A program made the translations under genes and the position numbers. From Limnoperna fortunei (lineage: Eukaryota; Mollusca; Bivalvia; Mytilida; Modiolidae), in NCBI GenBank assembly GCA_944474755.1, contig OX104117.1:65711522-65775521 (forward strand): a stretch of DNA of 64,000 nt, read 5' to 3'. The notes below the pieces were generated by a model. That model made no database searches, was not told where the DNA came from, and worked only from the letters and a program-made list of their open reading frames with translations. This document shows positions 19,308-32,700 of the stretch, in pieces (within the stretch, counting starts at the first letter, position 1; the number at the start of each line of letters is the position of its first letter).

Positions 19308-20950
19308 TTGTATTATACATATAGCCTAAGCCCGTTAACCATGCAGTCTTCAGATTGTATTATACATATAGCCTAAGCCTGTTAACCAGTCTTCAGTATT
19401 GTATTATACATATAGCCTAAGCCTGTTAACCAGTCTTCACATTGTATTATACATATAGCCTAAGCCTGTTAACCAGTCTTCTGGTTGTATTATACATATA
19501 GCCTAAGCCTGTTAACCAGTCTTCAGATTGTATTATACATATAGCCTAAGCCTGTTAACCAGTCTTCAGTATTGTATTATACATATAGCCTAAGCCTGTT
19601 AACCAGTCTTCACATTGTATTATACATATAGCCTAAGCCTGTTAACCAGTCTTCAGATTGTATTATACATATAGCCTAAGTCTGTTAACCAGTCTTCAGA
19701 TTGTATTATACATATAGCCTAAGCCTGTTAACCAGTCTTCAGATTGTATTATACATATAGCCTAGGCCTGTTAACCAGTCTTCAGATTGTATTATACATA
19801 TAGCCTAAGCCTGTTAACCAGTCTTCACATTGTATTATACATATAGCCTGAGCGTGTTAACCAGTCTTCAGATTGTATTATACATATAGCCTAAGCCTGT
19901 TAACCAGTCTTCAGATTGTGTTATACATATAGCCTAAGCCTGTTAACCAGTCTTCAGATTGTATTATACATATAGCCTAAGCCTGTTAACCAGTCTTCAG
20001 ATTGTATTATACATATAGCCTGAGCATGTTAACCAGTCTTCACATTGTATTATACATATAGCCTAAGCCTGTTAACCAGTCTTCAGACTGTATTATACAT
20101 ATAGCCTAAGCCTGTTAACCAGTCTTCAGATTGTATTATACATATAGCCTAGGCCTGTTAACCAGTCTTCAGATTGTATTATACATATAGCCTAAGCCTG
20201 TTAACCAGTCTTCAGATTGTATTATACATATAGCCTAAGCCTGTTAACCAGTCTTCAGATTGTATTATACATATAGCCTAGGCCTGTTAACCAGTCTTCA
20301 GATTGTATTATACATATAGCCTAAGCCTGTTAACCAGTCTTCAGATTGTATTATACATATAGCCTAAGCCTGTTAACCAGTCTTCAGATTGTATTATACA
20401 TATAGCCTAAGCCTGTTAATCAGTCTTCAGATTGTATTATACATATAGCCTAAGCCTGTTAACCAGTCTTCAGATTGTATTATACATATAGCCTAGGCCT
20501 GTTAACCAGTCTTCAGATTGTATTATACATATAGCCTAGGCCTGTTAACCAGTCTTCAGATTGTATTATAGTATAGCCTAAGCCTGTTAACCAGTCTTCA
20601 GATTGTATTATACATATAACCTAGGCCTGTTAACCAGTCTTCAGATTGTATTATACATATAGCCTAAGCCTGTTAACCAGTCTTCAGATTGTATTATACA
20701 TATAGCCTAGGCCTGTTAACCAGTTTTCAGATTGTATTATACATATAGCCTAAGCCTGTTAACCAGTCTTCAGATTGTATTATACATATAGCCTAAGCCT
20801 GTTAACCAGTCTTCAGATTGTATTATACATATAGCCTAAGCCTGTTAACCAGTTTTCAGATTGTATTATACATATAGCCTAAGCCTGTTAACCAGTCTTC
20901 AGATTGTATTATACATATAGCCTAAGCCTGTTAACCAGTCTTCTGGTTGT
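19308..20950 (+). repeat. 43-bp minisatellite, about 38 copies
   Basis: The unit runs ATTGTATTATACATATAGCC, then TAAGCCTGTTAACCAGTCTT and CAG. Copies differ at few sites: TAAG/TAGG, CAGATTG/CACATTG, and rare GAGCATG forms. The array is flanked on the right by strongly diverged units to about 21090 (ACTGGTCTTTGTTATA and similar), which look like the ancestral sequence. It lies just beyond the sirtuin 3' end. The unit has no coding frame of interest. Confidence 0.95.
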
Positions 20951-21504
20951 AGATATTACTATACAATGAACTTGTTGACTGGTCTTTGTTATAATTTCTA
21001 GCTACTCATGTAATATGAACTTTTAAACCAGTCTTGTTGTTATAGATATCCCTTTAGCAACAACTTATCAGTTATTGATATCCATTTAGTATAAACTTTT
21101 GTTTACTACTCTTCACGTCATAGCGTCCTCCCCAAGATATAATCACTCCCGTTACGGGAGGTGGAAATTTTAGACACTTTTAGTTAAAAGCGGCAAAATT
21201 TAAAACTCAATGGGACAGATTAACAAAGACAATGCAAAACGAAACCTCTGCCATGTTGTTAGTCTTGTGACGGTATGTTGGTCGAGTTTTATGCCTTTCC
21301 CATTATGTTCAATGACCGTGTGTTAATGAAAATACTCTGAAATATGTGGTACTTTTCATTACAGTTGTAAGTTTATAATATAACTGCATGGGCTTGGACC
21401 ATATTAGGTAACATGTTATTATAATGTCACGCTTTTTAAAAGATAAATGACATTTTTCTGTATTGCAGTGCAGCGGACTTTTCCAGGAGACCGATAAAAC
21501 TGCC

Positions 21505-21715
21505 ATTACTTCTAAAATATACTTTTCCAGGACATATTACACCATTTCATTTCCCCTACTTACTTTTCCAAGGACAATCAAAATTATTGACCGTTTGTCC
21601 ATCCTATTCCTTAACTGATTCGTTGATTTTCTTTAAATTGTTATCGTTTCGAATGTAGCTGAAATACTGATTGATGTGCGTTAAACATTAATTCTACAAA
21701 TCAATTAAATCTTAT
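21505..21715 (+). mobile_element. SINE family 2, 3' fragment
   Basis: CATATACTTTTCCAGG-like, CAATCAAAATTATTGACCG-like and GTAGCTGAAATACTG blocks follow the order of the copy at 37313-37729. The 5' half is absent. Confidence 0.55.
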
Positions 21716-21929
21716 ATATTTCAAAGGGGATTTTTGTTTTAAAAGTAAATAATATTAATAGATATATAGGCTCAGCCTAAATGCGAGCATCGCACATTGT
21801 TATTGACGTTACATCAGAATAGAAAATTCCTTCACATGAAATTCAGAAATAAAGGAATTTATGCAGTTAACATCAGCAATATTCTTAATAGAAAGACGTG
21901 AACGATCAGATCTCTTCATAATTTCAAAA

Positions 21930-22790
21930 ATCAATCTATTCCTATCGTGTCTTATAAATATACCAACACCATTGCCCGTAAAATCCATAACTACAACCAA
22001 CATTTCAGGACTTAGACATTGAAACATACCTCAAGCAAACCTACTAAATGCACTTGTTCTCATTCTACTTGATCATTCTACTTCAAGTACAATCCTTTTA
22101 GTCATGTCATTACTGATGATCTGAACATCATTGACCACGAGAATCTCCGAAACATTATTTCGCGTGGTCCACAATTTAGAGAACCTCAACCAGTACACTG
22201 TAATTTAAATTTCTAAACTATTATGGATTCATTTGAAGACTATGCCAGAGAATGGGAGAAAGAGAGAAAGGGAACAAGACCCAGAATTAGATGCACAGTC
22301 TAACTGGGTAAGAACAATAAGGTCTTTGGTACAATGCCAAATTAATAATCTTAGACATTGCATTGATGATCGACCTTAATCCGTATTCAAAGACGAGGAT
22401 GCTAAGAGATGCCTCAATTTTCCTCCATGACAAATATGTTGTAATCCCTGCAGACAAGGCTTTTAACAACATCGTGTTGTATGTAAGTCACATTACTATG
22501 AAATACCTCATTTAAGAACTAGGCATCAAGGATAACTCTTGTAATTCCACATACAAACGTACCAAATTTGACAAAGATGAAGTCTTGGCTAACCATTAGT
22601 CCTTCATGACTTATTTAAATATTAATTACGACAAAGAGTCTGAAGACTTGCCATACTTGTATTGGATTCCAAAATTACATCAAAATCCTTACAAGGAAAG
22701 ATACATAGCCGGCGCGTCTACATGCTCTACCAAAGAGTTGTTTCTCTGCTTGCGAAACGGTGTGCTGAGTACGATGTAGAGTAAAATCTT
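21930..22790 (+). pseudogene. Penelope-like element reverse transcriptase fragment
   Basis: Broken frames read TIARKIHNYNQHFQDLDIET, IISRGPQFREPQP, MDSFEDYAREWEKRERE and DLPYLYWIPKLHQNPYK followed by ERYIAGASTCSTKEL. The YWIPKLHKNPYK-R-IA pattern is the signature of the Penelope-type RT N-terminal half. Many stops and frameshifts are present, and sequence after 22790 no longer matches. No GIY-YIG endonuclease is found. Confidence 0.75.
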
Positions 22791-23740
22791 TAAGGCCGTA
22801 ATGACTAAGTCCCGCTTCCGGTTTCCAGTCAAAACGTGTGTTAACTACGCTGACTGTTGTTAAAATTGCAAGTCCGTAAAAATTGCAAGTCGCATCAAAA
22901 TTTTAATCTTGAAAATCGAAATCATAAATGCACTTATTATTTCCTTTTGCTGTGTCTATTAATATGCAAGTCAAGGGTTATTAGTTATAATCATTTATAG
23001 TAATAATAGTTGTATGTTTTTCAAGCCGATTCATGATAAAGCAGCCTGTTACGACATCAACGTTCTTAACTAACAAACGCATTCACCAACGCGCATTTGT
23101 TGAATGTAATGAATGTTGCCCGCTCCACGAATATAAATACTAAATACTATGTTTTTGTTAAGTATAATTTGATGCGGCGCTATACTATTTATAATGGACT
23201 GAGTGCACCAATTAAGTCCCAAGTGAGCGAAATTTGTTAGTTAAAGGTAAGCACGTCTCTCTTTTTGCCGCTATCACTTTAATGGGGAGCAGGTCATATC
23301 GCCCAATTGTATGATTGTCCACATTCCTTGAAGGGGTGTTATTAGGGTCCTTTGTTATCCGGGAAATCCAGAGGCATAATTGCATGCGCAATACAACGAT
23401 ATACTTGAATAATAAAACTTCGTTGAACGGGTGATAAGAATGAACCACTGAAGCAGATCTGTTTTTTGTCGCAAACGTGTAATCCACACATTTGATTATA
23501 TCACATTGACTGTATCCACATCTTTTCCTTGTCGTGCTTTCGTATAGATGTGGATATGAAGTGCACCGATTTTTACATACGTCGTATAACCTTAATCTTG
23601 TTATGACATCCATAATGACTAAATTGTTTATTAGATTATTTTGTTGATATCATGCACTACCGAAACGAAGATGCATGTTCTCAATAAAAATGTTTATTGT
23701 ATTTATTTATACAAAAGCAAATTAATTTGGGAGTATTATA
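22791..23740. other. No recognised gene
   Basis: A 133-codon minus-strand frame (23613-23212) is open but has no recognisable domain, repeat or splice context. The rest is AT-rich spacer. Confidence 0.4.
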
Positions 23741-23744
23741 TTAT

Positions 23745-23885
23745 TTTTTTTGTGTGGTGCTTAACGCCACTTTCAGCAATTTTTCAGCTTTATTATGGCG
23801 TCCAGTCTTTATTGTTGGAGGAAGTCGGATTACCCGGACAACTGGCAATCCTTGTCAATTAAAATTGGAGTTGACTGCACCCTGT
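23745..23885 (-). mobile_element. SINE family 1, partial copy
   Basis: GTGTGGTGCTTAACGCCACT, CAATTTTTCAGCTTTATTATGG-type and CTGGCAATCCTTGTCAATTA blocks are the 3' body of the SINE. The tRNA-like head is missing. Confidence 0.65.
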
Positions 23886-24139
23886 CTGGACTTTCGAAAA
23901 AGTACATTCTTAAAACTCATATTTCGGTTTGGCTTTATTTGGTCTATCTATCCAAGATGATGACTGCGATCTCCCACCCTTGTAATGAGTACCCAAATTA
24001 AATAAATATTACATAACAGGATCTGACATGTATAATACCAAACCTCATCCCAAACACTTTACAGCCATTTTAACATATGCAAAATATAAACAAAGAACAC
24101 TACATTGACAAGTAAAGGAGAGGAATAATGAAAACATAT

Positions 24140-24345
24140 GGGTTTTTTTTGTTTGAATCGTGTTTAACGCCACTTTCGACAATTTGTCTGAAATGTCGTG
24201 GCGTCTAGATTTTATTGGGGTGGCAGGCTAGAGTACTCGAAGAAAAGTAGCAATCCTTGTCAGTTGAGATTGGAGTCGAATACACCCTACCCGCAGTAAG
24301 ACTCGAACCCTAACCTCAGTGTTGACAGACCAGGTGAACAATAGT
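24140..24345 (-). mobile_element. SINE family 1 copy
   Basis: The body (CGTGTTTAACGCCACTTTCG ... CAATCCTTGTCAGTTGAGAT) leads into the B-box region (AGTAAGACTCGAACCCTAAC) and GTTGACAGACCAGGTGA. The A-box end is damaged. Confidence 0.7.
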
Positions 24346-25079
24346 ATATCACAAACTCAGTCACCAAGGACCGAAAGAGAAAACTATGGATATGGTATTA
24401 ACAATGATATTTTTGGGGTGGGCAGTTATATTACTTTGTTTAAAGGAGTGTACACAGTCAAGTGGTTAGGAAATGAGGTCCTCTGTCTAATTGTTCTTGG
24501 AAAGAATAGATGTTTTCCATAGTTTGTTTTACTGTGGAATTTGAAAGCTTTGTGTATTTGTGTGTCTTGTTTGATTTTTGTTTGGTATTAGTCTGTTTGT
24601 GTGTGAGATTGCTACTTCGTGGTAAATTAATTTTGTAAAACATTACTTATCAAGAGTTTTTCCTATTTCAGATAGTCTTGGCCATTTTGAGATCTGATTA
24701 AACATGGCACCGTTATATGTTTATCTATATTTTGTTACTGGCGGAGCGAGCTGATCTCTGTTGAAATCGTTCAACTTTATGTATATCCGGTTGGAGATAC
24801 GAGTCCCATAAGAACAATCGTACTCAATGGAAAGTCGAACCAGTGATATATAATCTTATCCTTTTATAGTTCTAGACCCAATACTTAAATTCAAGAGTGC
24901 ATAATTTAATATGAGGATCCTATTTCATATCAGAGCTTATTGTTACACCTAAATATTCGGTGACTACTTACAATTTATTTATTCTATGAAGGTTGAGCTT
25001 AAATACACTCTTAATCCAATCAAGTCGGCCTCTTACCTAGGCCTTTTTCTTATAAATGAAAAATACAAATTACCTCGGT

Positions 25080-26966
25080 TAACTCTACGACAATCGTGTA
25101 TTGTTTCATCTTTCATCTTTAAAAAGGCTACTGGCTTTGATGAAATATTACCTAAAATACTCAAAATAGCAGCACCAGTATTAAAACAACCAATCACTAA
25201 CCTCATAAACATGAGCTTCACAACATCAACATTTCCAGATAAACTAAAAAATGCACAAGTTGTACCCATACATAAGAAAAACACCACACTGGATAAATCC
25301 AACTACAGACCAGTCAGTATACTACCAACCATATCTAAAATTTTTGAAAGATCTATTAAAACGCAAATAAATGATTTTTTTTTAAACAAGATTTAATATC
25401 TTTTTGTCAGCCTTAAGACCTGGCTACAGTTGCCAAATATATTATAATTAGAATGATAGAAGAATGGCGTAAATGTTTAGACACCAGTCAATACATTGCT
25501 GCTATTCTGGTGGATCTATATAAAGCGTTTGACTGTCTTCCACATGATCTGCTCCTGCTGAAACTAAAACGCTATACGGTCTGTCAGAAACTGCCATCTC
25601 TTTACTTAACAACAATTTGAAAAACAGGAAGCAGTGTGTAAAAATTGGTTCAATATGTAGTCCTTCTTTGAACATTTATAAAGGTGTTCCCCAGGGTTCC
25701 ATTTTAGGACCTGTACTCTTTAATATCTTGGTTAATGATATATTTTACCTTGTTTCGAAAAGTGACCTATATAATTATGCTGATGATAATACCCTATCTT
25801 ATAGCAGCAATGACCTACAGGGTGTAATTACTACTCTTGAACAAGAAAGTAGTATTTTAATAAAATGGTTCTCAGATAACCACATGAAAGCCAACCCTGA
25901 TAAGTTTCAGGCTTTTGCTATTGGCAGTAAAACCAAGAAAGAAAATTTTATTTTTGAATTAGATGGAAATAATATTAAATGTGAAGACGAGGTTAAATTA
26001 CTTGGTGTTACCTTTGATTTTAAATTGAATTTCAATAGCCATGTATCTAATGTATGTAAAAAGGCTTCACAACAATTGAATGTGCTCAAGAGAATTTGTA
26101 AATATTAAGCAATTTTGGTAAAATAACGTTACATTATTCTTTTATACTTGCAAATTTTAATTATTGCCCTTTAGTATGGCATTTCTGTAATGAAAGCAAC
26201 ACCCGCAAGCTTGAAAAGATCCAAGAAAGAGCCTTGCGTTTCATATACAATGATGATAAAAGCACATATGAAGAACTTTTGTATAAGTCAAAGATGCTCT
26301 CTTTGAAATTTAGACGCTTGCGCTTTTTAGCATTTTTTTTATATAAAACTTTAAACAAACTAAATCCTGTATACTTACATGATATTGTAACTTTTCAAGA
26401 CAACTCTTACTGCTTTAGATACCAGAATACAGTAAATGTTCCTAGAGTGAACACAACCAGGTATGGCCTACATTCTGTCAGCTACGGAGTGGCTAAACTA
26501 TGGAACCAACTTCCAAATGAACTTAGAGGGGATATGGGACTTAATCAGTTTAAAAGCTTAATTAGTAAATGGGAGGGGGAGGGATGTTCTTGCTCTTTCT
26601 GCAAATAGTTCAGGCAACCTTAGCTGATAGTCTGTTTCTGTTTTTATGTTTTATTTTTGTCCATCTTTTATGTATGCATGACTTGGTTTTATTCTGCTTT
26701 TGCTTTTTAGTTTAGTGCTTTAAATGTTTTTAGTGCTCTGATATGCAGGCTTGCTCGCATGTCTTATATGTGCTTAATTTGCTTTGTGATCTGTGTATAT
26801 ATTTTACATGTCTTATGTCATGTGCTATGTATGTGTTCTGTGTGTACTGTATAAATATATGTCTTAACTTTATGTATATCGGTTTTAAAAGCGCTACAGA
26901 GCTAATGCTTTATTGTTATATGTCTAACGACTTTAAATAAAGTTGACTTGACTTGACTTGACTTGA
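25080..26966 (+). pseudogene. CR1/Jockey-type LINE, 5'-truncated, with (ACTTG)n tail
   Basis: Reverse transcriptase blocks are in order across three frames. At 25120-25396 are KKATGFDEILPKILKIAAP and NYRPVSILPTISKIFERS; at 25440-25615 is VDLYKAFDCLPHDLLLLKLK; at 25617-26108 are KGVPQGSILGPVLFN, the catalytic YADD and KLLGVTFDFKLNFNSHV; at 26120-26608 are ALRFIYNDDKSTYEELL and GVAKLWNQLPNEL. At least two frameshifts and stops (near 25400, 25612 and 26106) make it dead. AATAAA at 26937-26942 and a short tandem TTGACTTGACTTGAC at 26943-26966 close the 3' end, as in CR1-like LINEs. Confidence 0.85.
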
Positions 26967-29504
26967 TCTTCCTAATTGTCACAACTATCCGTTAATTGGT
27001 AGCAATATTTCACCAGCTCCCGCGTATGCTGTTTTTTATTCACAAGTAATACGTAATGTAAGATATCGCGATCGGAATTCTGATCTTTCAGACCGACTGC
27101 TGCTGTTGGTTGACCAATAAGCTATATAAACATGGATTTCATGCATCTATATTGATGGCATCTCTTTATAAGTTCTTAGGTCGTCATCACGACATAGTTT
27201 ATAGTTATGGAATATTTCCCAACTTTTTTCTTCTTAATGCGATAAGACATTTTTTACCCATAAATAAATTTTCCTATTCCAGGATTTGACAGCGTGTCTA
27301 ATGCTCTGCGAGGTCCGCGTTCTCAACGTTCAAAGTGTCCTCTCGTACGTCCGCTTTTACCGGTGTCTTCTACGAGGTCCGCGTTTTAGAACATTCATTT
27401 TTCTAGCTTTCACCATCATTATGCTTTTCATTTCAGTTAAACTACCCCTCATAAGTACAATAGCTCTAATCTTAGTTTGTGATATTATGATCACCCTCGT
27501 TGTTTTCATTTTTATGATAAAACTTGAATGAAATCTTCTTATTTATCATTATTTAGTAATATATTACATAATGCCAATGATTCTTCTAAGAAACGAAATG
27601 TCACAGTTAATATTGTAACCTTTTTTGACTTAATATATGTTCCTTGTTGATAGCATCTCATTTCTAGTAAAAAATATTGCAAAATTCACACAAAATGTCA
27701 TTTTAAGGAATGGAATTTTAAAAAGAAAACTTTAAGTTGTTTAACTCGCTTTTCAATTTCAGTTTCATATGTACAACGGATAGTGACGGATATTTGGAGT
27801 AACTTGCTGGTCTCTCCATTTCGTTTGTAGCATATGGGTTTGGACCGAAAGAAACACGACGGATGCTAATTTTTTTTCTTGTATGTTTATAGTGTTTGTT
27901 ACATGTTGTTTTCGTAAATTTTATGTTAGACATGTATGTGTATTATTCGGATCTTTAGTTAATACTTATGTGCAGTAACAAGTAAGACGACACGGACTAT
28001 CTTACCAAAAGGGTCCATCTTATGAATATATAATTCTTGTGCTTCACTTAGTATTTTTAGAAAAAAATACAAAAACACTAAAACTACTATTAATTTTTAA
28101 CTATAGTCGGGTGTAAACAAATAACATAAGAAATTGTGCACATAAGCATGGGGCGGGTTAAGAAATTAGAGTGTTTGATGGCGCTAGGAGTCTATGTCCA
28201 GAGTTGGGTGGTAAGTGGGTGAGGGGTGGATCCAATGTTGAAGCCTATGAGATTGTATAATATTTTAAATAATGTTGAGCTCTGCAGACTAACAACCAGA
28301 CATACATACAAGAACCAATATATTAAAGTTATAGTTTTAGTTATAGTTTCCTAGGTCATTGTTAGATGAGACTGTCGTGTATAAATTAGAACCTGTTTTA
28401 CCTATATATTTATACTGCAATAAACATCCAATGATAGTGATTAACAAGAACTGGATTCATTGTTGTGACATGTATAGAACAACATACAAATGAACAAGAA
28501 CATCTAGAATATAATGTTAGTAATGTCCATATACTTCATGTAGTGGAGCTGGAGGTGGTCCATTAACAGGTCAGTTTCTTTATTTGATCCCAAAACAGTT
28601 AATAAATAAATTTTAAATATTGACAGATAACAGCAATTTACATGAGAAAACAAAATTTCAGTGAGTTTAAAAATCGAATCGAAAAAAAAAACAGATAACA
28701 GGAGAATCTCTTCGAAGAGCGATTCGGCGGGAAAATGAATACAATAATCACTGTTTCCATAGTAACTAGTATGTGGTCTTATGTATATTCCTACTGGGAC
28801 TAGTATAACTAATTGATTTATATGTTCCTAATTCCTACCTTCATAGGAAGACTCAATTACATTTAAAAAAAAAAGGTGAATAAAATTAATTCAACAGGTA
28901 ACAGAGAAAAAATCAGTCAAAAAGTTAACAGTCTTCTTACTGCATGTATTAACAGCAAACAGGGTTTTTATTTTCATCATAACAGTTAAGCAATTTCAAT
29001 TTTTTAAAGAAAACATAGTTGGTTAAAAATGATTAAAAAAAAACAGTTTGACGGCAACCGGTGTAAAAAAAACAGTTAAAAGTCGTGTAAAAAGACCCAA
29101 AACACGTTAACAGAAAAAATATTACCCTTGCGTGTGGTCGAGAGATTACCTAAACTGGACAATTTCATTAAAATTATGATAATTGGTTTAATGTTCAATT
29201 TATTATTGACAGTGATTATTGACGGTCGTTTATAAGACAGTCCGAGTTGAATTGGCCCGAGTTGTCATTTATATTCTCATGTACCTATGTATTACTTAAA
29301 TGGAAGTTATTGACCAACAAAAAAAGGAAATATTGTACCTATGGTGAATAAAATATTTCAGTATCTATCTCCTGTTGGACAATTACATATTTCTATGTCG
29401 CGCAAAATACCGTTTTCATATTTATTGATACGTTATCATTTTGGTATTTGGGAAGACTTTAAAATTTGCGCAAGTTCCTGCCGGTCGTAAACTATTTCCG
29501 CTCA
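26967..29504. other. Intergenic, upstream of the pyrophosphatase gene
   Basis: No exon, RNA gene or recognised element was found. It should hold the pyrophosphatase promoter. I see no clear TATA box near the start codon; AT-rich runs make such calls unsafe. Confidence 0.4.
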
Positions 29505-29709
29505 ATGCAACGTGTGAGACTAGTTTTAAAAGTTGCTCCGCTTATTCAGTGTCCACGAATATTTCAACAACACACTATCTTGTTTAGAAAACAGCCACAA
29601 AAACTACACAACTGTTACAAAGTCCGCTTGAAATCAGCTGGTGCAGCAATGTCTTACAGCATAACAGAAAGAGGATGTCCAAATACTTTGGAATATAGAA
29701 TGTTTTTCA
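29505..29709 (+). CDS. PPA: Pyrophosphatase exon 1: presequence and N-terminal strand
   Basis: Residues 1-68 plus the first base of codon 69. The frame extends upstream to 29466 without an ATG, so Met at 29505 is the first possible ATG. The second Met is at 29649. The donor is GTAAGT at 29710. Confidence 0.85.
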
Positions 29710-32700
29710 GTAAGTTTCTGTTTGTAATGTCATTAAAAGTAACATACACAGTCTGCTTAACTTAATGAGCACAACTGCAAATATACATTTTGAATGTTTA
29801 TGACTAAATCATACAAAATATAATCATATTTATGGGAATATAATTAAATGTAATTGCACACGTATGTCTTAAAATAAAACGCTTCATGAATCATGATAAA
29901 TATCTCAAATGTCGTCATTCATCAGTTTTATATTTTTTTTAACTAAATATGTACATCATGTTACCAGAAACAACTTTTTTGTTTTACCACATTAGCACAA
30001 TACCTCAAAAATTATACCAACTTGAGAAGAATTTGGAGATATTACAGCGGCTTGTAAAAATCGATTTACTTGCTCTTTCGAATGATATATACTGGGTCGA
30101 TTTGGTTATAGTGTGGGAGAAGGGAAGAAACAGTCTATACTGGCCAACTTAAATTTTTTTTTAAATATTATTTTACTTCAAGGATTTTATTGTTACTGAG
30201 AAAGTAAGTACAGAAAGCACGCAACAATGCATCAGGGCTCTCGTTGGAGGGCGACTCGGGCGAAGAAGTCGCTTTATCGTGGTCCCACTTCGCCCTCGAT
30301 CATCTTCCAAAGCGAAGTGAAGTCGCCCTGTCATTTTGTAGAATCGCCTAATGGCGCCTTTAAAATTTTATTCCATTTTGGTAAGAATCGTCGTATTTTT
30401 GATACCGTGTCATGTTGATTTGTTTACGCGCCACAAATCAACTGGTACCTGTTAATTTGTATTAAGAATATAAAGCGTAGGTTTAAAATACGACCGAAAA
30501 CCAGTTCAGTGCAAAAAACATTAAATATTTCGGAGCGGATATGAATTTGGTACCGGAGATTGCAAATGTACTTCGCTGATAGGTATGAAATGAGTATTGC
30601 AATGATAGAAACGTAGTAAAAAAGTATTTTAGCAGTTACTTTACACAAATTTAAGTGAAATATTTTAAAATAATTTTAATAGTGAATTTTACCATTTTAC
30701 ATAATATAATGTGTCACAATAATGTAATTTTCTACTTCTAGTTCTTAGTACTTCATAATAATTCAATCAATTTGTGTACCAATGACAAAGAAACATTTAT
30801 TTTAATGAACAGTTTTGTAACAGTTTATTCTTTTTTATTGTTATGTTTAAATACATGTATTTATGAAAATGTGTGAAATAAGTATGCTGAATAGTTAATC
30901 AAATCTTTGATACTTTATCCTCAATAAATTAAACTGCTAAAAAAAACATATAACAATAAGAATGCAAATGCCAACACTCATTTTAAAAAAAAACAAAGAA
31001 AACAGGACGCTTTCGCTACATATAATGCAACTTCTCCCTGTTGTCCACCCACTTCTCCCTGTTCCATCCTCACTTCTCCCTGTCAACCACCCAAAAGAGA
31101 AGTGACTTCTCCCTATAATTTTGACCCAGCGTGAGCCCTGATGCATATGACAAATGATAGCCGCCACTTCCATCCAGGGCTATTGTCCGTTTCGTTTCAG
31201 ACTGGTAGAAATTATTACAATTAGAGTTGAATGACAGAAACATGGTTTTTCATGAAGACAATTCAATTTAGATCAGAAATAATAACAAACCCATGTAGAT
31301 AGGGGTAAAATAACTTTTTTTTTTAATTTTGAAAGTTGGTGGGTATAGACTGTTTCTTCCTTTCTCCCACACTATAACAAAATGGACCCAGTATCATTGG
31401 AAAGCTCTGATGGACCTTCAGTTTGCAGACCAGAAAGCTAAAATCAGGGTACATGTGTTGTCCGGATATCGTCTCCTTCGTTTTCAGAGCTTTTGTACAC
31501 ATAATAAAAGTGTGCAGTATAAAAGGATTTTGATTTTGATTTATTTTTTTTCCTAAGATTCCTACATGTACCTGTTGAAACATTCCCATCATTTCCCTTG
31601 TCAGGTGCAGGATATTTTTTTTTATCATGATGTTTTAGAATATGCGGTTAATCAACTTCAACCCTTAAGTAAGGAATTTACCTGGCTAATTTTGGAAACA
31701 ATCGGGGAAAGTTCAGTTGTTCTTGTTAGGTTTTCTTTATTCTTTTTTGTTGGGAGGTTTCTCCTATTATCAAATTTTTGTTTTTAAACTAAAATCAGAA
31801 TGCTTACTTAACCAATTCATACAATTTATAAATTTTAACGACATCCAGAACATAGTTTCTCTGGTGTCGTTTCCCTTATGGATAAAGCACAATAAACTTC
31901 CTGCAACCTTAATCGCAGAAAAATTAAGATAAACAAAACATTTACAAGCATAATTTATTTCGTTTATTTATACAAAAATGAATGCAGTACTAAACATTGC
32001 ATACAATGTCGTTAGAATCCTGCGAAAGAAAACTGAAATTTTCAGTACACATTTGACTTCTTCTTCAAGCCTTAGATAAGTCGATTTTGACGATAGGTTG
32101 AGGATGGCACTCTCAAGCAAAAAGTGTCGACTTCGTTAGAAAATATGGTATATAATAAAGCGAATTTACCACTGTGCTGAAAAAGCATTGTGTATACACA
32201 TACTAGTATGTGGTTGATTTCATTTCATATTTTTATAGACTAAGAAATTTTGTTCGTGCTAAATCTTACACACAGGGTGTTTTTCTAGAATGAAAAAATC
32301 ATACTCTAGGCCCCCCCCTCCCTTTTGTTTTTTTTTTTTTTGGAGGGTACTAGTACTAATTTAGTCCCATTACTCGATCATAATGTAGCAGAACAGGAGT
32401 GGATCATTTACAAGCACTTTGATGTCAAAAGGCAGTTAAATATTTAATAAGCCATGTACAACCTTGATATCATTTTACAGTGTAACTTTTTTTCTTAGCT
32501 TCCTGTTTAAGATCGCTCATTATTGATATGAGCAGATAATTAGGACGTCCTATTGTTATCAGTTTGACCGACCGTCCGAAGCTAATTATGTCAGAGCTAT
32601 AACTTTTTTTATCTTTTGAGGTAGGCTTTTGATATTTGGTATGTTGGTAGATAATATCAAGGCAATGTGTTGCGGTCCATGGTTTTTGACCTTGACCTCA

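Noticed and set aside
19308..20950. CRISPR-like regular repeats
   Set aside because: There are no unique spacers; units are head-to-tail, and the genome is eukaryotic. It is a minisatellite.
23212..23613. 133-codon minus-strand ORF
   Set aside because: Longest unexplained frame in its region, but with no motif, no splice context and no similarity to the neighbouring Penelope fragment that I can see. Left as spacer.
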